Shown piece by piece: positions 1 to 7,860 of a stretch of DNA of 64,000 bases. Every line of letters begins with the position of its first letter. Within the stretch, counting starts at the first letter, position 1. The position numbers and the translations under genes were made by a program. Source of the stretch: Pseudomonas viridiflava (lineage in GTDB: Bacteria > Pseudomonadota > Gammaproteobacteria > Pseudomonadales > Pseudomonadaceae); NCBI RefSeq assembly GCF_900590755.1, contig NZ_UUOC01000044.1, positions 62,001-126,000 of the forward strand. Reading direction: 5' to 3'. The notes beneath the pieces were generated by a model. That model worked only from the letters and a program-made list of their open reading frames with translations. It searched no databases and was not told where the DNA came from.

Positions 1-102
1 CGCCAGCAGCAGGCAGACAGATAAGGCGATGGCGAACGCAGTGAGGAATGCCGTGAAGCGGCGGTTTGCCAGGCTGGCCATGGCTAGACGAAACAAATAC
101 AT
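1..102 (-). CDS. ABC transporter permease, FtsX/LolC-like, N-terminal 34 codons only
   Basis: The reverse strand opens at an ATG one base after the stop of the upstream ATPase gene. It reads MYLFRLAMASLANRRFTAFL and then a hydrophobic stretch before leaving the window. A short basic segment followed by the first membrane helix is typical of MacB/FtsX-type permeases paired with LolD-like ATPases. The 1-base spacing shows translational coupling. Only the start of the gene is visible, so the family call leans on the neighbouring ATPase. Confidence 0.65.
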   Translation of the reverse strand, partial: MYLFRLAMASLANRRFTAFLTAFAIALSVCLLLA

Positions 103-103
103 C

Positions 104-814
104 TCAAACCTCTGCGGCGACGGCGGCGCGATTAAGTTCGGACAACGACAGGCTGCGGTCGAACAGCGGGGCCAGGCTCTGGTCATGGCTGACAAACAAC
201 AGGCTGGCGCCGGCTTCGCGGCATTCGGCGAACAGCAACTTGATGAACGCCTCGCGGGCGTCGGTATCCAGCGCCGAGGTGGGCTCGTCGGCAATCACCA
301 GCTCCGGCTGACCGATCAAGGCGCGTGCGGCGGCGACCCGTTGCTGTTGACCGATGGACAAGGAGTCGGCGCGGCGGCCAAGCATTTCCGGGTCTTTCAG
401 GCCCAGGTGAGCCAGCAGCGTCGTGGCGGCTTGTTCGACGCTGCCGTGGCGCTGATTCGCCCGTTCTGCACGTAGCTTGGAGAAGTGGCACGGCAACTCG
501 ACGTTCTCGCATACCGACAGAAACGGCAGCAGGTTGAACTGCTGAAAGATGTAACCGGTGTGGTCAACCCGAAACCGGTCACGGGCACCCGCGGACAGCT
601 GCGTCAGCTCCTGACCCAGCAGGCGAATGCTGCCGCGATTGGGCGTCTGCACGCCGCCCAACAGGCCGAGCAGGGTGGTCTTGCCGCTGCCGCTCGGGCC
701 TTTGAGAAAAAGGGTTTCGCCCGCTTGGAGACGAAACTCCGGGATATCCAGCAACTGCGCATGCCCCGGCCAACTGAAGCCAAGGTCGCTAAGTTCGATA
801 AGTGCTTGGGTCAT
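104..814 (-). CDS. ABC transporter ATP-binding protein, LolD/MacB-type
   Basis: This is the nucleotide-binding subunit (236 aa) that should energise the permease starting 1 base downstream. Walker A GPSGSGKT lies near residues 39-46, the signature LSIGQQQRV near 152-160, Walker B ending in DEPTSALD near 172-183, and the switch His in SHD near 210. An in-frame upstream ATG exists at 868, but it would run through an intergenic hairpin at 843-860, and conservation begins at the 814 start (MTQALIELSDLGFSW). Together with the His-rich protein upstream it matches the layout of P. aeruginosa PA4063-PA4066, a zinc-starvation operon. The substrate is unknown. LolD-like ATPases often serve periplasm-facing machines rather than solute importers. 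Confidence 0.85.
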   Translation of the reverse strand: MTQALIELSDLGFSWPGHAQLLDIPEFRLQAGETLFLKGPSGSGKTTLLGLLGGVQTPNRGSIRLLGQELTQLSAGARDRFRVDHTGYIFQQFNLLPFLSVCENVELPCHFSKLRAERANQRHGSVEQAATTLLAHLGLKDPEMLGRRADSLSIGQQQRVAAARALIGQPELVIADEPTSALDTDAREAFIKLLFAECREAGASLLFVSHDQSLAPLFDRSLSLSELNRAAVAAEV

Positions 815-842
815 AGCGGAGGTGCCTTTGATTAAACCAAAC

Positions 843-860
843 GACCGGGCAAGCCCGGTC
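843..860 (-). terminator. Intergenic hairpin between zinc operon genes
   Basis: Perfect 8-bp arms (gaccgggc / gcccggtc) with a 2-base loop lie in the 66-bp gap between the His-rich protein gene and the ATPase gene. The run that follows on the minus strand is only moderately T-rich. It could be an attenuating terminator or a 3'-end stabiliser that lowers ATPase expression relative to the first gene. Confidence 0.45.
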
Positions 861-880
861 GGTTTCAAACGCTGATGAAA

Positions 881-1465
881 TCAGAACTTCAGGCTTGGGT
901 TGCTAGGACGCACTTCGGCACCCGACTGGCCTTTCGGCGAGATCAGTTGAACCTGAAGCTTCTGGGTTGCAGGGAAAGATTTGAAGATCTGCGTCAGGTC
1001 GAGAGTTTTCAGGACAGCCGGGACGTTACAGGTGAATTTGTAAGTGCCGTGGATTTCGCTGTGCTCGTGCTCATCGTGGCCGCCGGCTTCGTGGTCATGA
1101 TCGTCATCGGCGTCTGGCTTGTCGCCGAACAGCGGGCTTTCCAGCTTCTGGGCAACCACGTTGCACTCGGCCGCTTCCGGCACGCTGAACAAGGCGTGAG
1201 GCTTGAGCAGCACTTCCTTGGCGGCGACAAGTTTGGCTTTGTCTTCAGCGCTGGTGGCAGCGTGCTCGAAACCCACGATGTTCATTGCCGGGCTGTCCAG
1301 TTCGAACTCAAGGGTCCGACCTTCGAGTGCCACATCCAGCCGACCCACACCATGCTCATGCGCGCCAAGGCTGCCGTGTTCATGGTCGTGATCATGTTCC
1401 GGAGCTGCATGAGCCATGGCGAGGGGAAGCAGAGCGAAAGGCAAGGCGAGCAGCAGGCGGCGCAT
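881..1465 (-). CDS. His-rich periplasmic zinc-associated protein (DUF2796/ZrgA family)
   Basis: The 194-aa protein has a clear signal peptide (MRRLLLALPFALLPLAMAHA) followed at once by the His/Asp run HDHDHEHG. A second His cluster lies near residues 120-140 (DDDHDHE...DEHEHSEIHG). Family members are secreted zinc-binding proteins linked to zinc uptake and induced in zinc starvation. Placement first in an operon with an ABC ATPase and permease, under a candidate Zur operator, supports that role here. The start is backed by GGAGT about 9 bases upstream. Binding of zinc is inferred from the His clusters and family knowledge. Confidence 0.85.
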   Translation of the reverse strand: MRRLLLALPFALLPLAMAHAAPEHDHDHEHGSLGAHEHGVGRLDVALEGRTLEFELDSPAMNIVGFEHAATSAEDKAKLVAAKEVLLKPHALFSVPEAAECNVVAQKLESPLFGDKPDADDDHDHEAGGHDEHEHSEIHGTYKFTCNVPAVLKTLDLTQIFKSFPATQKLQVQLISPKGQSGAEVRPSNPSLKF

Positions 1466-1503
1466 AAAAACAGACTCCGGACATGGTTGGTAAAAAATCG
1501 TTA

Positions 1504-1518
1504 TGTGATCTTATAACA
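1504..1518 (-). promoter_or_regulatory. Candidate Zur operator
   Basis: Read on the minus strand the site is TGTTATAAGATCACA. The Pseudomonas Zur consensus as I recall it is TGTTATANTATAACA; the site differs at two positions outside the centre. It sits 39 bases upstream of the His-rich protein start, where a repressor would block the promoter. A wider imperfect repeat (GTTAT...ATAAC) overlaps it. Confidence 0.5.
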
Positions 1519-1578
1519 ATTATTGCGGTGGGCGTGAGTAGGAATTCCGGTTCGTTCAGGTTGAGTTGTGAACACCGA

Positions 1579-1655
1579 CCTGTAGGAGCTGCCGAAGGCT
1601 GCGAAAGCAACAATCCTGACACACCACATTCGCAGCCTTCGGCAGCTCCTACAGG
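1579..1655. repeat. REP pair, family A (ctgccgaaggctgcga type)
   Basis: Two inverted copies of tgtaggagctgccgaaggct and its extension face each other across a short spacer. The same unit recurs at 3022-3096, 33490-33566, 47268-47371 and, split by an insertion sequence, at 56960-58499. Confidence 0.85.
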
Positions 1656-1715
1656 TTCAGCGCGAAAAGGCCAATCTATGCGAGCATGTCCGCCTTGCAA
1701 AAAGAGGAAGCACCC

Positions 1716-2069
1716 ATGTTGCGTATCCGTGGAACCGTCGGCGATTGGCCGGTGGATTTGACGCTGGAGCTGGATGAAGGGGATTGGGCGCAGTTGGGCG
1801 CGCAGCTCAAGGCGGCCAAGCCTGAAGCCGCACCCGCTGTTGCCAGCAAGCCCGCCACTCAGGACGACAAGATCTGGCAGATCGCCCTGGATCTACTGCA
1901 AAAAGCCGGGCAGATCAACGGACCAGAGCTGTTGGATCAACTGGAAGGGCTGACCGGCAGCACAGCGGCGGGCAAGCGCTTGTTGGTGCGCTTGCGCCAC
2001 AGTTCACAGGTCAAGGTCGAGAGCGGGCAGGACGCGCCGCTCTACAGCTGGATAGGAACCGACGCTTAG
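1716..2069 (+). CDS. Hypothetical protein, 117 aa
   Basis: I do not recognise a family. The start at MLRIRGTVGDWPVDLTLEL is preceded by AGAGGAAG at good spacing; an in-frame ATG at 1686 has no such site. Residues 1-35 are acidic and probably beta-rich, 36-52 are an Ala/Pro/Lys-rich linker, and the rest looks helical and resembles a small winged-helix fold (KIWQIALDLLQKAGQINGPE...), which is my guess only. The 3' end overlaps the convergent cnoX gene by 4 bases. Pseudomonas synteny places an uncharacterised small gene here. Confidence 0.65.
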   Translation: MLRIRGTVGDWPVDLTLELDEGDWAQLGAQLKAAKPEAAPAVASKPATQDDKIWQIALDLLQKAGQINGPELLDQLEGLTGSTAAGKRLLVRLRHSSQVKVESGQDAPLYSWIGTDA

Positions 2070-2938
2070 TACAGAGCAGCAAACAGCTTGCGACGATAAG
2101 CCGTGACCAGCGGGTGGTCGTTGCCCAGCAGGTCGAACACTTGCAGCAGCGTCTTGTGCGGCAGACCTTCGGCGTAGTTGCGGTTGCGGATGAACAGTTT
2201 GAGCAGGCCTTCCAGCGCCGCTTCGTATTGCTGGCGGGCAAGCTGCTGAATCGCCAGTTGATGCACGGCTTCATCATCCTGCGGGTTTTGCGCCAGACGT
2301 GCCTTGAGGTCAGCAGCATCCGGGAACGCCTTGGCTTCGGCCAGGAACGTCAGCTGCGCACGGGCACCCGCCAGATCGGCTTTGTGATCGTCGGTTTTCA
2401 CTGCATCCAGCACCGCTCGGGCTTCGTCCAGCTCGCCGCGTTCTGCCAGACAGCGGGCGTAAAGGATCAGCGCCACGGCATTGGTGTTGTCTTCGGTGAG
2501 GATCTGCTGCAGCACCGCTTCAGCTTCGGCGAAATGGCTTTCGGCGAACATCTCCTGCGCCAGCTTCAACGGGTCGGCGGCCTTCGGTGGCGGCATGACC
2601 ACGTGTTGAGCGAGGATCTTGCGGATCTCCGACTCAGGCTGCGCACCGGTGAAGCCATCAATCGGCTGACCGTCCTTGAACAGCACCACAGTCGGCAGGC
2701 TTTGAATGCCGAAGCGGGCGACGATGTCTTGCTCGACGTCGCAATCGACCTTCGCCAGCAGCAGTTCACCCTGATAACTCTCGGTAATTTGCTCCAGCAG
2801 CGGCATCAGCACCTTGCACGGCGCGCACCACTCAGCCCAGAAATCCACCAGCACCGGTTGGTCGAAAGACTTGTCGATGACCAGCTGCTGAAAAGTCGCC
2901 GCCGTGGCGTCGAAGATGTAGGTCGTATCCTGGTTCAT
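2066..2938 (-). CDS. cnoX: CnoX/YbbN-type thioredoxin-TPR co-chaperone
   Basis: The 290-aa protein has an N-terminal thioredoxin fold (about residues 8-112) with active site WCAPC at 37-41 and the cis-Pro region SLPTVVLF. It is followed by helical TPR-like repeats to the C-terminus. This is the architecture of E. coli CnoX (YbbN), a chaperedoxin that protects substrates from oxidative aggregation and hands them to GroEL. The E. coli protein has Ser in place of the first active-site Cys; here both Cys are present, so this homologue may be redox-active. Monocistronic, cytoplasmic. Confidence 0.88.
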   Translation of the reverse strand: MNQDTTYIFDATAATFQQLVIDKSFDQPVLVDFWAEWCAPCKVLMPLLEQITESYQGELLLAKVDCDVEQDIVARFGIQSLPTVVLFKDGQPIDGFTGAQPESEIRKILAQHVVMPPPKAADPLKLAQEMFAESHFAEAEAVLQQILTEDNTNAVALILYARCLAERGELDEARAVLDAVKTDDHKADLAGARAQLTFLAEAKAFPDAADLKARLAQNPQDDEAVHQLAIQQLARQQYEAALEGLLKLFIRNRNYAEGLPHKTLLQVFDLLGNDHPLVTAYRRKLFAALY

Positions 2939-3021
2939 TGCGAGTCTCGGGGGAATCTGAATGCCGCCAACTATAAAGCCCGCGCTGGTTTGCGCAAAGC
3001 GGTGTGTAGGTGGTGGGTTTT

Positions 3022-3096
3022 CTGTAGGAGCTGCCGAAGGCTGCGAATTCGGTCTGGCATGAGGATGCTTTCGCAGCCTTCGGCAGCTCCTACAGG
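3022..3096. repeat. REP pair, family A
   Basis: Inverted copies of tgtaggagctgccgaaggct flank a spacer. The pair lies between the convergent-side end of the methyltransferase gene and the cnoX promoter region, and ends 7 bases from the methyltransferase stop. Confidence 0.85.
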
Positions 3097-3103
3097 AATC
3101 TAT

Positions 3104-3763
3104 TCAGCCGCAGCGCTGAGCGTAATACAGGCTCACGTTGCGAAACTCATACGGCTCAGCCAGATCCGGCAAGGTATGCGCTTCAAAGATGCCCAATCGC
3201 TCATAAGCCGGATGCTGAAAATCCCGCACCCGGGAATCCGCCACCAATGCCTGGCGGCCACGGCTGAGGAACTGGTCGAGCAGGGGAAGGTTGGCGCGGT
3301 CGTAGAGCACGTCGGCGACGATGATCAGGTCGAAGCGATCCGCCTCGGTAAAGAAATCCGCCGAATAACTGAGCCGCACACCATTGAGTTCCGCGTTCGC
3401 GCGGCAGGCTGCCAAGGCCAGCGGGTCAAGATCGCACGCCACCACTTCCAGCGCGCCTGCTCTCGCGGCCGCAATCCCCGCAACGCCTGAACCCGCGCCG
3501 AAATCCAGCACCCGCTTGCCAGCCACCCAGTGTGGGTGCTGCGCCAGAAACCGGGCCAGTGCCAGGCCGCTGGCCCAGCAGAAACTCCAGTACGGCGGCT
3601 CATCGAGGATGCGGCGGGTTTCTTCGGGGCTGAAAGCGCGGTCCATGTTGTCGGCGTCGATCAGCCACAGTTGCAGATCGGTTTCCGGCAGAGGCGTGGC
3701 GACCAAGCGGGCGTCGCCGAGCAATTCGCTCAGCGCCTGTTGCAGGGAGGGTGGTGCAATCAT
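3104..3763 (-). CDS. Class I SAM-dependent methyltransferase, ETF-beta lysine methyltransferase (METTL20)-like
   Basis: The 219-aa protein has motif I VLDFGAGSGVAGIAA (near residues 85-99), an acidic post-II motif ACDLDPLA, and DVLYD in the post-strand-4 position. The N-terminal PPYWSFCWASGLALARFL resembles the seven-beta-strand lysine methyltransferases related to PrmA and METTL20. Bacterial relatives modify the electron-transfer flavoprotein beta subunit. That substrate is inferred; it could equally be annotated as a nicotinamide N-methyltransferase-like protein. The start overlaps the upstream lipoprotein gene by 4 bases (ATGA), so the two are translationally coupled. Confidence 0.75.
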   Translation of the reverse strand: MIAPPSLQQALSELLGDARLVATPLPETDLQLWLIDADNMDRAFSPEETRRILDEPPYWSFCWASGLALARFLAQHPHWVAGKRVLDFGAGSGVAGIAAARAGALEVVACDLDPLALAACRANAELNGVRLSYSADFFTEADRFDLIIVADVLYDRANLPLLDQFLSRGRQALVADSRVRDFQHPAYERLGIFEAHTLPDLAEPYEFRNVSLYYAQRCG

Positions 3764-4212
3764 GGAGCCGTTTCGAACTGCAAAGCTCCCAGCGCCTGAG
3801 TATTGGGTTGTTCAATGCGCAGCGATGGCAGATGCAGGATCAATTGCCCTGATTTGCTGGCGCGACCGCGCAACTCGACACGGGCACCGGCGGGGAAGGC
3901 TTCCGGGTTGAAACGCAGCTGAAAGGGCAGGGATTTGTCGTTGCCCTGCAAGACCGTGCTAGTGAGCAGCTTTTGCGGACGACCGCGTTCGTCGATCACC
4001 AGCAATGCCAGCTCGACTTCCGCGCCACTGGGCACGCCCAGCAACTGGCCGCTCAGTTCCCGCTGAAAAGGTTGCAGCGGCCCGGGTCCAGCGGGTGCTT
4101 TGATAGCTGGCGCCGAAGCAGGCTTGGCCGCCACGGGATTAGGGGGCTCATTGCTGCTGCAAGCGGCGAGCAGGCCGACCAGGCCCAGCAAAACAAGTGG
4201 TCGTAGCGTCAT
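3760..4212 (-). CDS. YbaY-family lipoprotein
   Basis: The start at MTLRPLVLLGLVGLLAAC gives a textbook lipoprotein signal with lipobox LAAC; GGAG lies 8 bases upstream. A longer in-frame start at 4236 would add eight residues and spoil the signal. After a Pro/Ala-rich linker, the rest (about 100 aa) is a compact beta domain (FQRELSGQLLGVPSGAEVEL...) like the YbaY/YscW lipoprotein family. Function is not established. It is co-transcribed with the methyltransferase and divergent from nrdR. Confidence 0.7.
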   Translation of the reverse strand: MTLRPLVLLGLVGLLAACSSNEPPNPVAAKPASAPAIKAPAGPGPLQPFQRELSGQLLGVPSGAEVELALLVIDERGRPQKLLTSTVLQGNDKSLPFQLRFNPEAFPAGARVELRGRASKSGQLILHLPSLRIEQPNTQALGALQFETAP

Positions 4213-4366
4213 GAACAGCTCCAACAAAAAAACCAATACGAAGGACAGCAGCTACCGTTCATTGACGGAACAGCCCGGACAGGCATGCCTATGAATAGCC
4301 CGATAACGCGCAGTATCGCTGAACACTGCGCCAGTTGCGCGTCTATATACCGCAAAGCCCAAGACT

Positions 4367-4414
4367 TGTCTTGCGAGCGGGATGCGCTACCATGGCGGCC
4401 CTTCCTATTTTTGT
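4367..4414 (+). promoter_or_regulatory. Candidate nrdR promoter
   Basis: A sigma70-like pair TTGTCT and TACCAT separated by 16 bases lies just upstream of nrdR. Assigned by eye, with no support beyond spacing and position. Confidence 0.35.
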
Positions 4415-4425
4415 TGCCTGCCACC

Positions 4426-4890
4426 ATGCACTGTCCCTTCTGCGGTGCCAATGACACCAAAGTCATCGATTCACGCCTGGTTGCCGAAGGCGAACAGGTT
4501 CGTCGTCGTCGCGAATGCGTGGCGTGCGGTGAGCGTTTCACTACCTTCGAGACCGCCGAGCTGGTGTTGCCGCGGCTGATCAAACAAGACGGTAGCCGTC
4601 AGCCGTTCGACGAAGAAAAGCTGCGCGCCGGCATGCAGCGGGCCCTTGAAAAGCGTCCCGTGAGCGTCGAACGCCTGGAAGCTGCGCTGGTGCACATCAA
4701 GCACAAGTTGCGGGCGACCGGCGAGCGCGAGGTCAAATCCCTGGTGGTCGGCAATCTGGTCATGGGCGAACTGCAAAAGCTTGATGAAGTGGCTTATATC
4801 CGCTTCGCGTCGGTCTATAGACGTTTTCAGGACCTCAACGAATTCCGCGAAGAAATCGACCGTCTGGCTCGCGAGCCCGCCAAAGAGTGA
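4426..4890 (+). CDS. nrdR: Transcriptional repressor NrdR
   Basis: The 154-aa protein starts MHCPFCGANDTKVIDSR. It has the NrdR zinc ribbon (C3, C6, C31, C34) followed by an ATP-cone domain (about residues 49-139, LVLPRLIKQDGSRQPFD...). NrdR senses ATP/dATP and represses ribonucleotide reductase genes. An in-frame extension to 4285 exists but has no family similarity, and the length from 4426 matches the family. It is first in the plus-strand riboflavin block; its stop overlaps the ribD start. Confidence 0.96.
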   Translation: MHCPFCGANDTKVIDSRLVAEGEQVRRRRECVACGERFTTFETAELVLPRLIKQDGSRQPFDEEKLRAGMQRALEKRPVSVERLEAALVHIKHKLRATGEREVKSLVVGNLVMGELQKLDEVAYIRFASVYRRFQDLNEFREEIDRLAREPAKE

Positions 4891-6032
4891 GTGCCCCGTT
4901 GACTGAGCAAACCGTGCTGGATGCGCATTACATGGCGCACGCGCTGGAGCTGGCGCGCAAAGGCATTTACTCCACCCACCCAAACCCTCGGGTTGGCTGC
5001 GTGATCGTGCGCGACGGGCAGATTGTCGGCGAAGGCTGGCACGCCCGGGCCGGTGAGCCTCACGCTGAAGTTCACGCCCTGCGTCAGGCGGGCGACAAGG
5101 CCAAAGGCGCGACCGCTTACGTCACCCTCGAACCCTGCAGCCACCACGGGCGCACGCCGCCCTGTGCTGATGCGCTGGTCAACGCCGGCGTCGGGCGGGT
5201 TGTCGCTGCCATGCAGGATCCCAATCCGGATGTAGCCGGTCGCGGTCTGCTGCGTTTGATGAATGCCGGTATCGGCGTGCAGTGCGGCGTGCTGGAAGAC
5301 GAAGCCCGGGCGCTGAACAAAGGATTTCTAAAACGCATGACCAAAGGCCTGCCGTATGTGCGGGTCAAGCTGGCCATGAGTCTGGATGGGCGTACTGCTA
5401 TGGCCAGCGGCGAAAGCCAGTGGATCACCGGCCCTGAAGCCCGCTCGGCGGTGCAGCGTTTGCGCGCGCAATCGAGCGTCGTGCTGACCGGTGCCGATAC
5501 GGTGCTGACCGACAAGGCCCGCCTGACCGTGCGCCCCGATGAGCTGGGCCTGAATGCCGAGCTGACGGCCCTGGCCATGACCCGTCCGCCGCTGCGGGTA
5601 TTGATCGACGGCCGTTTGCGGGTGCCGCTGGATGCGCCGTTCTTTCAGGCCGACCACGCGCTGGTCGTCACTTGCGCGGCAGCGTCGGCCCGCGAGCGCT
5701 ATCACGACGCCGGTCACGATCTGCTGGCGCTGGCTGCCAGCGACGGGCATGTGGACTTGCGCAAACTGCTGGTGGAACTGGCGGCCCGTGGCGTCAACGA
5801 CGTGTTGATCGAAGCTGGCCCACGTCTGGCGGGCGCGTTTACCCGCCTTGGCCTCGTGGACGAGTTCCAGATTTTCATCGCGGGCAAGTTCATGGGCTCA
5901 TCGGCTCGCCCTTTGCTCGACCTGCCGTTGGCGCAGATGAGCGAGGCGCTGGAGCTGAAAATTGTGGAAATGCGCGCAGTTGGCAATGACTGGCGAGTCA
6001 TTGCCACTCCAAAGCTCACACCCGGCGTATAA
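4887..6032 (+). CDS. ribD: Bifunctional riboflavin deaminase/reductase RibD
   Basis: The enzyme catalyses steps two and three of riboflavin synthesis: deamination of the pyrimidine product of GTP cyclohydrolase II, then side-chain reduction. The N-terminal cytidine-deaminase-like domain shows HAEVHAL (H59, E61) and the zinc site PCSHHGRTPPC (C84, C93). The reductase domain follows from about residue 150 (RVKLAMSLDGRTAM). Length 381 aa. The GTG start overlaps the nrdR stop; a TTG at 4899 is an alternative. It is joined to ribE by a 47-base gap. Confidence 0.95.
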   Translation: MSAPLTEQTVLDAHYMAHALELARKGIYSTHPNPRVGCVIVRDGQIVGEGWHARAGEPHAEVHALRQAGDKAKGATAYVTLEPCSHHGRTPPCADALVNAGVGRVVAAMQDPNPDVAGRGLLRLMNAGIGVQCGVLEDEARALNKGFLKRMTKGLPYVRVKLAMSLDGRTAMASGESQWITGPEARSAVQRLRAQSSVVLTGADTVLTDKARLTVRPDELGLNAELTALAMTRPPLRVLIDGRLRVPLDAPFFQADHALVVTCAAASARERYHDAGHDLLALAASDGHVDLRKLLVELAARGVNDVLIEAGPRLAGAFTRLGLVDEFQIFIAGKFMGSSARPLLDLPLAQMSEALELKIVEMRAVGNDWRVIATPKLTPGV

Positions 6033-6033
6033 T
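6028..6033 (+). promoter_or_regulatory. Candidate -10 element before ribE
   Basis: A perfect TATAAT overlaps the ribD stop codon, 47 bases before the ribE start. No good -35 lies at 16-18 bases, so this may be a weak internal promoter or chance. Confidence 0.25.
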
Positions 6034-6079
6034 TTCGGCCTTTCGCTTAGCGCGCTGGCCTTGTTCTCCTGGAGGACCC

Positions 6080-6751
6080 ATGTTTACCGGCATTATTGAA
6101 TCCATCGGCAGCATCCGCGCCATCACCCCTAAAGGCGGCGATGTTCGCGTTTATGTGGCAACCGGCAAACTCGATCTCAGCGACGTCAAACTGGGCGACA
6201 GCATCGCCGTCAACGGTGTTTGCCTGACGGCTGTAGAGCTGCCGGGCGATGGCTTCTGGGCTGATGTCAGCCGCGAAACCCTCGACGTGACGGCGTTTAT
6301 CGATCTCAAGACCGGCAGCCCGGTGAATCTTGAAAAAGCTCTGACCCCGACCACGCGCCTGGGTGGCCATCTGGTCAGCGGCCACGTGGATGGCGTCGGT
6401 GAAATTGTTTCCCGCGAAGAAAACGCCCGGGCCATCCAGTTTAAGGTGCGCGCACCTCGTGAGCTGGCCAAGTACATTTCCCATAAGGGTTCGATCACGG
6501 TTGATGGCACCAGCCTGACGGTGAACGCCGTTGATGGCGCCGAATTCGAGCTGACCATCGTGCCGCACACCCTGGCTGAAACCATCATGGCCGACTACCG
6601 TCCGGGCCGTAAGGTCAACCTTGAGGTGGATTTGCTGGCGCGTTATCTGGAGCGTCTGTTGATGGGCGACAAAGCCGCCGATTCCTCGAAAGGGCAGGCT
6701 GGCACCATCACCGAAAGCTTTCTGGCCGCCAACGGCTACCTCAAATCCTGA
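6080..6751 (+). CDS. ribE: Riboflavin synthase alpha subunit
   Basis: The 223-aa protein starts MFTGIIESIGSI, the hallmark of the family, behind the ribosome site CTGGAGGA. It has two tandem lumazine-binding beta-barrel halves (about residues 1-97 and 98-200; the second contains GHVDGVGEI). It dismutates two 6,7-dimethyl-8-ribityllumazine molecules to riboflavin. Pseudomonas genomes often call this gene ribC. It sits 17 bases before ribBA. Confidence 0.96.
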   Translation: MFTGIIESIGSIRAITPKGGDVRVYVATGKLDLSDVKLGDSIAVNGVCLTAVELPGDGFWADVSRETLDVTAFIDLKTGSPVNLEKALTPTTRLGGHLVSGHVDGVGEIVSREENARAIQFKVRAPRELAKYISHKGSITVDGTSLTVNAVDGAEFELTIVPHTLAETIMADYRPGRKVNLEVDLLARYLERLLMGDKAADSSKGQAGTITESFLAANGYLKS

Positions 6752-6768
6752 ATTGAAGGGGGTGCCGC

Positions 6769-7860
6769 GTGGCGCTCAACAGCATCGAAGAACTGGTTGA
6801 AGACATTCGCCAAGGCAAGATGGTCATCCTCATGGATGACGAAGACCGCGAGAACGAAGGCGACCTGATCATGGCCGCCGAATGCTGCAAGGCCGAGCAC
6901 ATCAACTTCATGGCCCGCTTTGCGCGTGGCCTGATCTGCATGCCCATGTCCCGTGAGCGCTGCGAAACCCTGAAGTTGCCGCTAATGGCGCCGCGCAACG
7001 GTTCCGGTTTCGGCACCAAGTTCACCGTGTCCATCGAAGCCGCTGAAGGCGTGACCACCGGCATCTCCGCCGCAGACCGCGCTCGTACCGTGCAGGCCGC
7101 TGCCGCCAAAGACGCCAAAGCCGAAGACATTGTCAGCCCTGGGCATATCTTCCCGCTGATGGCACAGGCGGGCGGCACCCTGGCTCGCGCCGGTCACACC
7201 GAGGCTGCTTGCGATCTGGCAAGCATGGCCGGTTACGAGCCCAGCGGTGTGATCTGCGAAGTGATGAACGACGACGGCACCATGTCCCGTCGCGCCGAGC
7301 TGGAAGCTTTTGCTCTGGAACACGACATCAAGATCGGTACTATTGCCGACCTGATTCACTACCGCATGATCCACGAACGTACCGTTCAGCGGATTGCCGA
7401 GCAGCCCATGGACAGCGAACTGGGCCAGTTCAATCTGGTGACCTACCGCGATTCCGTGGAAGGCGATGTTCACCTGGCGCTGACCCTGGGCAAGATTTGC
7501 GCAGAAGAGCCGACCCTGGTTCGGGTGCATAACATGGACCCGCTACGCGACCTGCTGATGGTCAAACAGCCCGGCCGCTGGAGCCTGCGGGCTGCCATGA
7601 CTGCGGTTTCCAACGCGGGCAGCGGTGTGGTGTTGCTACTGGGCCACCCGCTGGATGGCGACGTGTTGCTGGCGCATATCCGGGAGACGGCCGGGCAGTT
7701 GCCGGTCAAGACACCGACCACTTACAGCACGGTCGGCGCCGGTTCGCAGATACTTCGTGACCTGGGCGTGCGTAAAATGCGCCTCATGAGTTCACCAATG
7801 AAGTTCAATGCGATATCCGGTTTCGATCTGGAAGTTGTAGAATACGTGCCCTCCGAATAA
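6769..7860 (+). CDS. ribBA: 3,4-dihydroxy-2-butanone-4-phosphate synthase with degenerate GTP cyclohydrolase II domain
   Basis: The N-terminal 200 residues are an intact RibB domain, which makes the four-carbon unit of riboflavin from ribulose 5-phosphate. They show DDEDRENEGDL, GHTEAACDLA and the acidic loop MNDDGTMSRR. The C-terminal 155 residues align in layout to RibA but lack the zinc ligands (no CxxxxxxCxC segment) and the LRQEGRGIGL loop; the equivalent place reads VLLLGHPLDGD. The cyclohydrolase activity is therefore very likely lost and supplied by the separate ribA at 10793. GTG start. Length 363 aa. Confidence 0.93.
   Translation: MALNSIEELVEDIRQGKMVILMDDEDRENEGDLIMAAECCKAEHINFMARFARGLICMPMSRERCETLKLPLMAPRNGSGFGTKFTVSIEAAEGVTTGISAADRARTVQAAAAKDAKAEDIVSPGHIFPLMAQAGGTLARAGHTEAACDLASMAGYEPSGVICEVMNDDGTMSRRAELEAFALEHDIKIGTIADLIHYRMIHERTVQRIAEQPMDSELGQFNLVTYRDSVEGDVHLALTLGKICAEEPTLVRVHNMDPLRDLLMVKQPGRWSLRAAMTAVSNAGSGVVLLLGHPLDGDVLLAHIRETAGQLPVKTPTTYSTVGAGSQILRDLGVRKMRLMSSPMKFNAISGFDLEVVEYVPSE

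Noticed and set aside
2114..3490. Long plus-strand open frame of 458 codons opposite cnoX and the methyltransferase
   Set aside because: It spans two well-supported genes on the other strand and a REP pair; its translation has no motif and is typical antisense shadow in GC-rich DNA.
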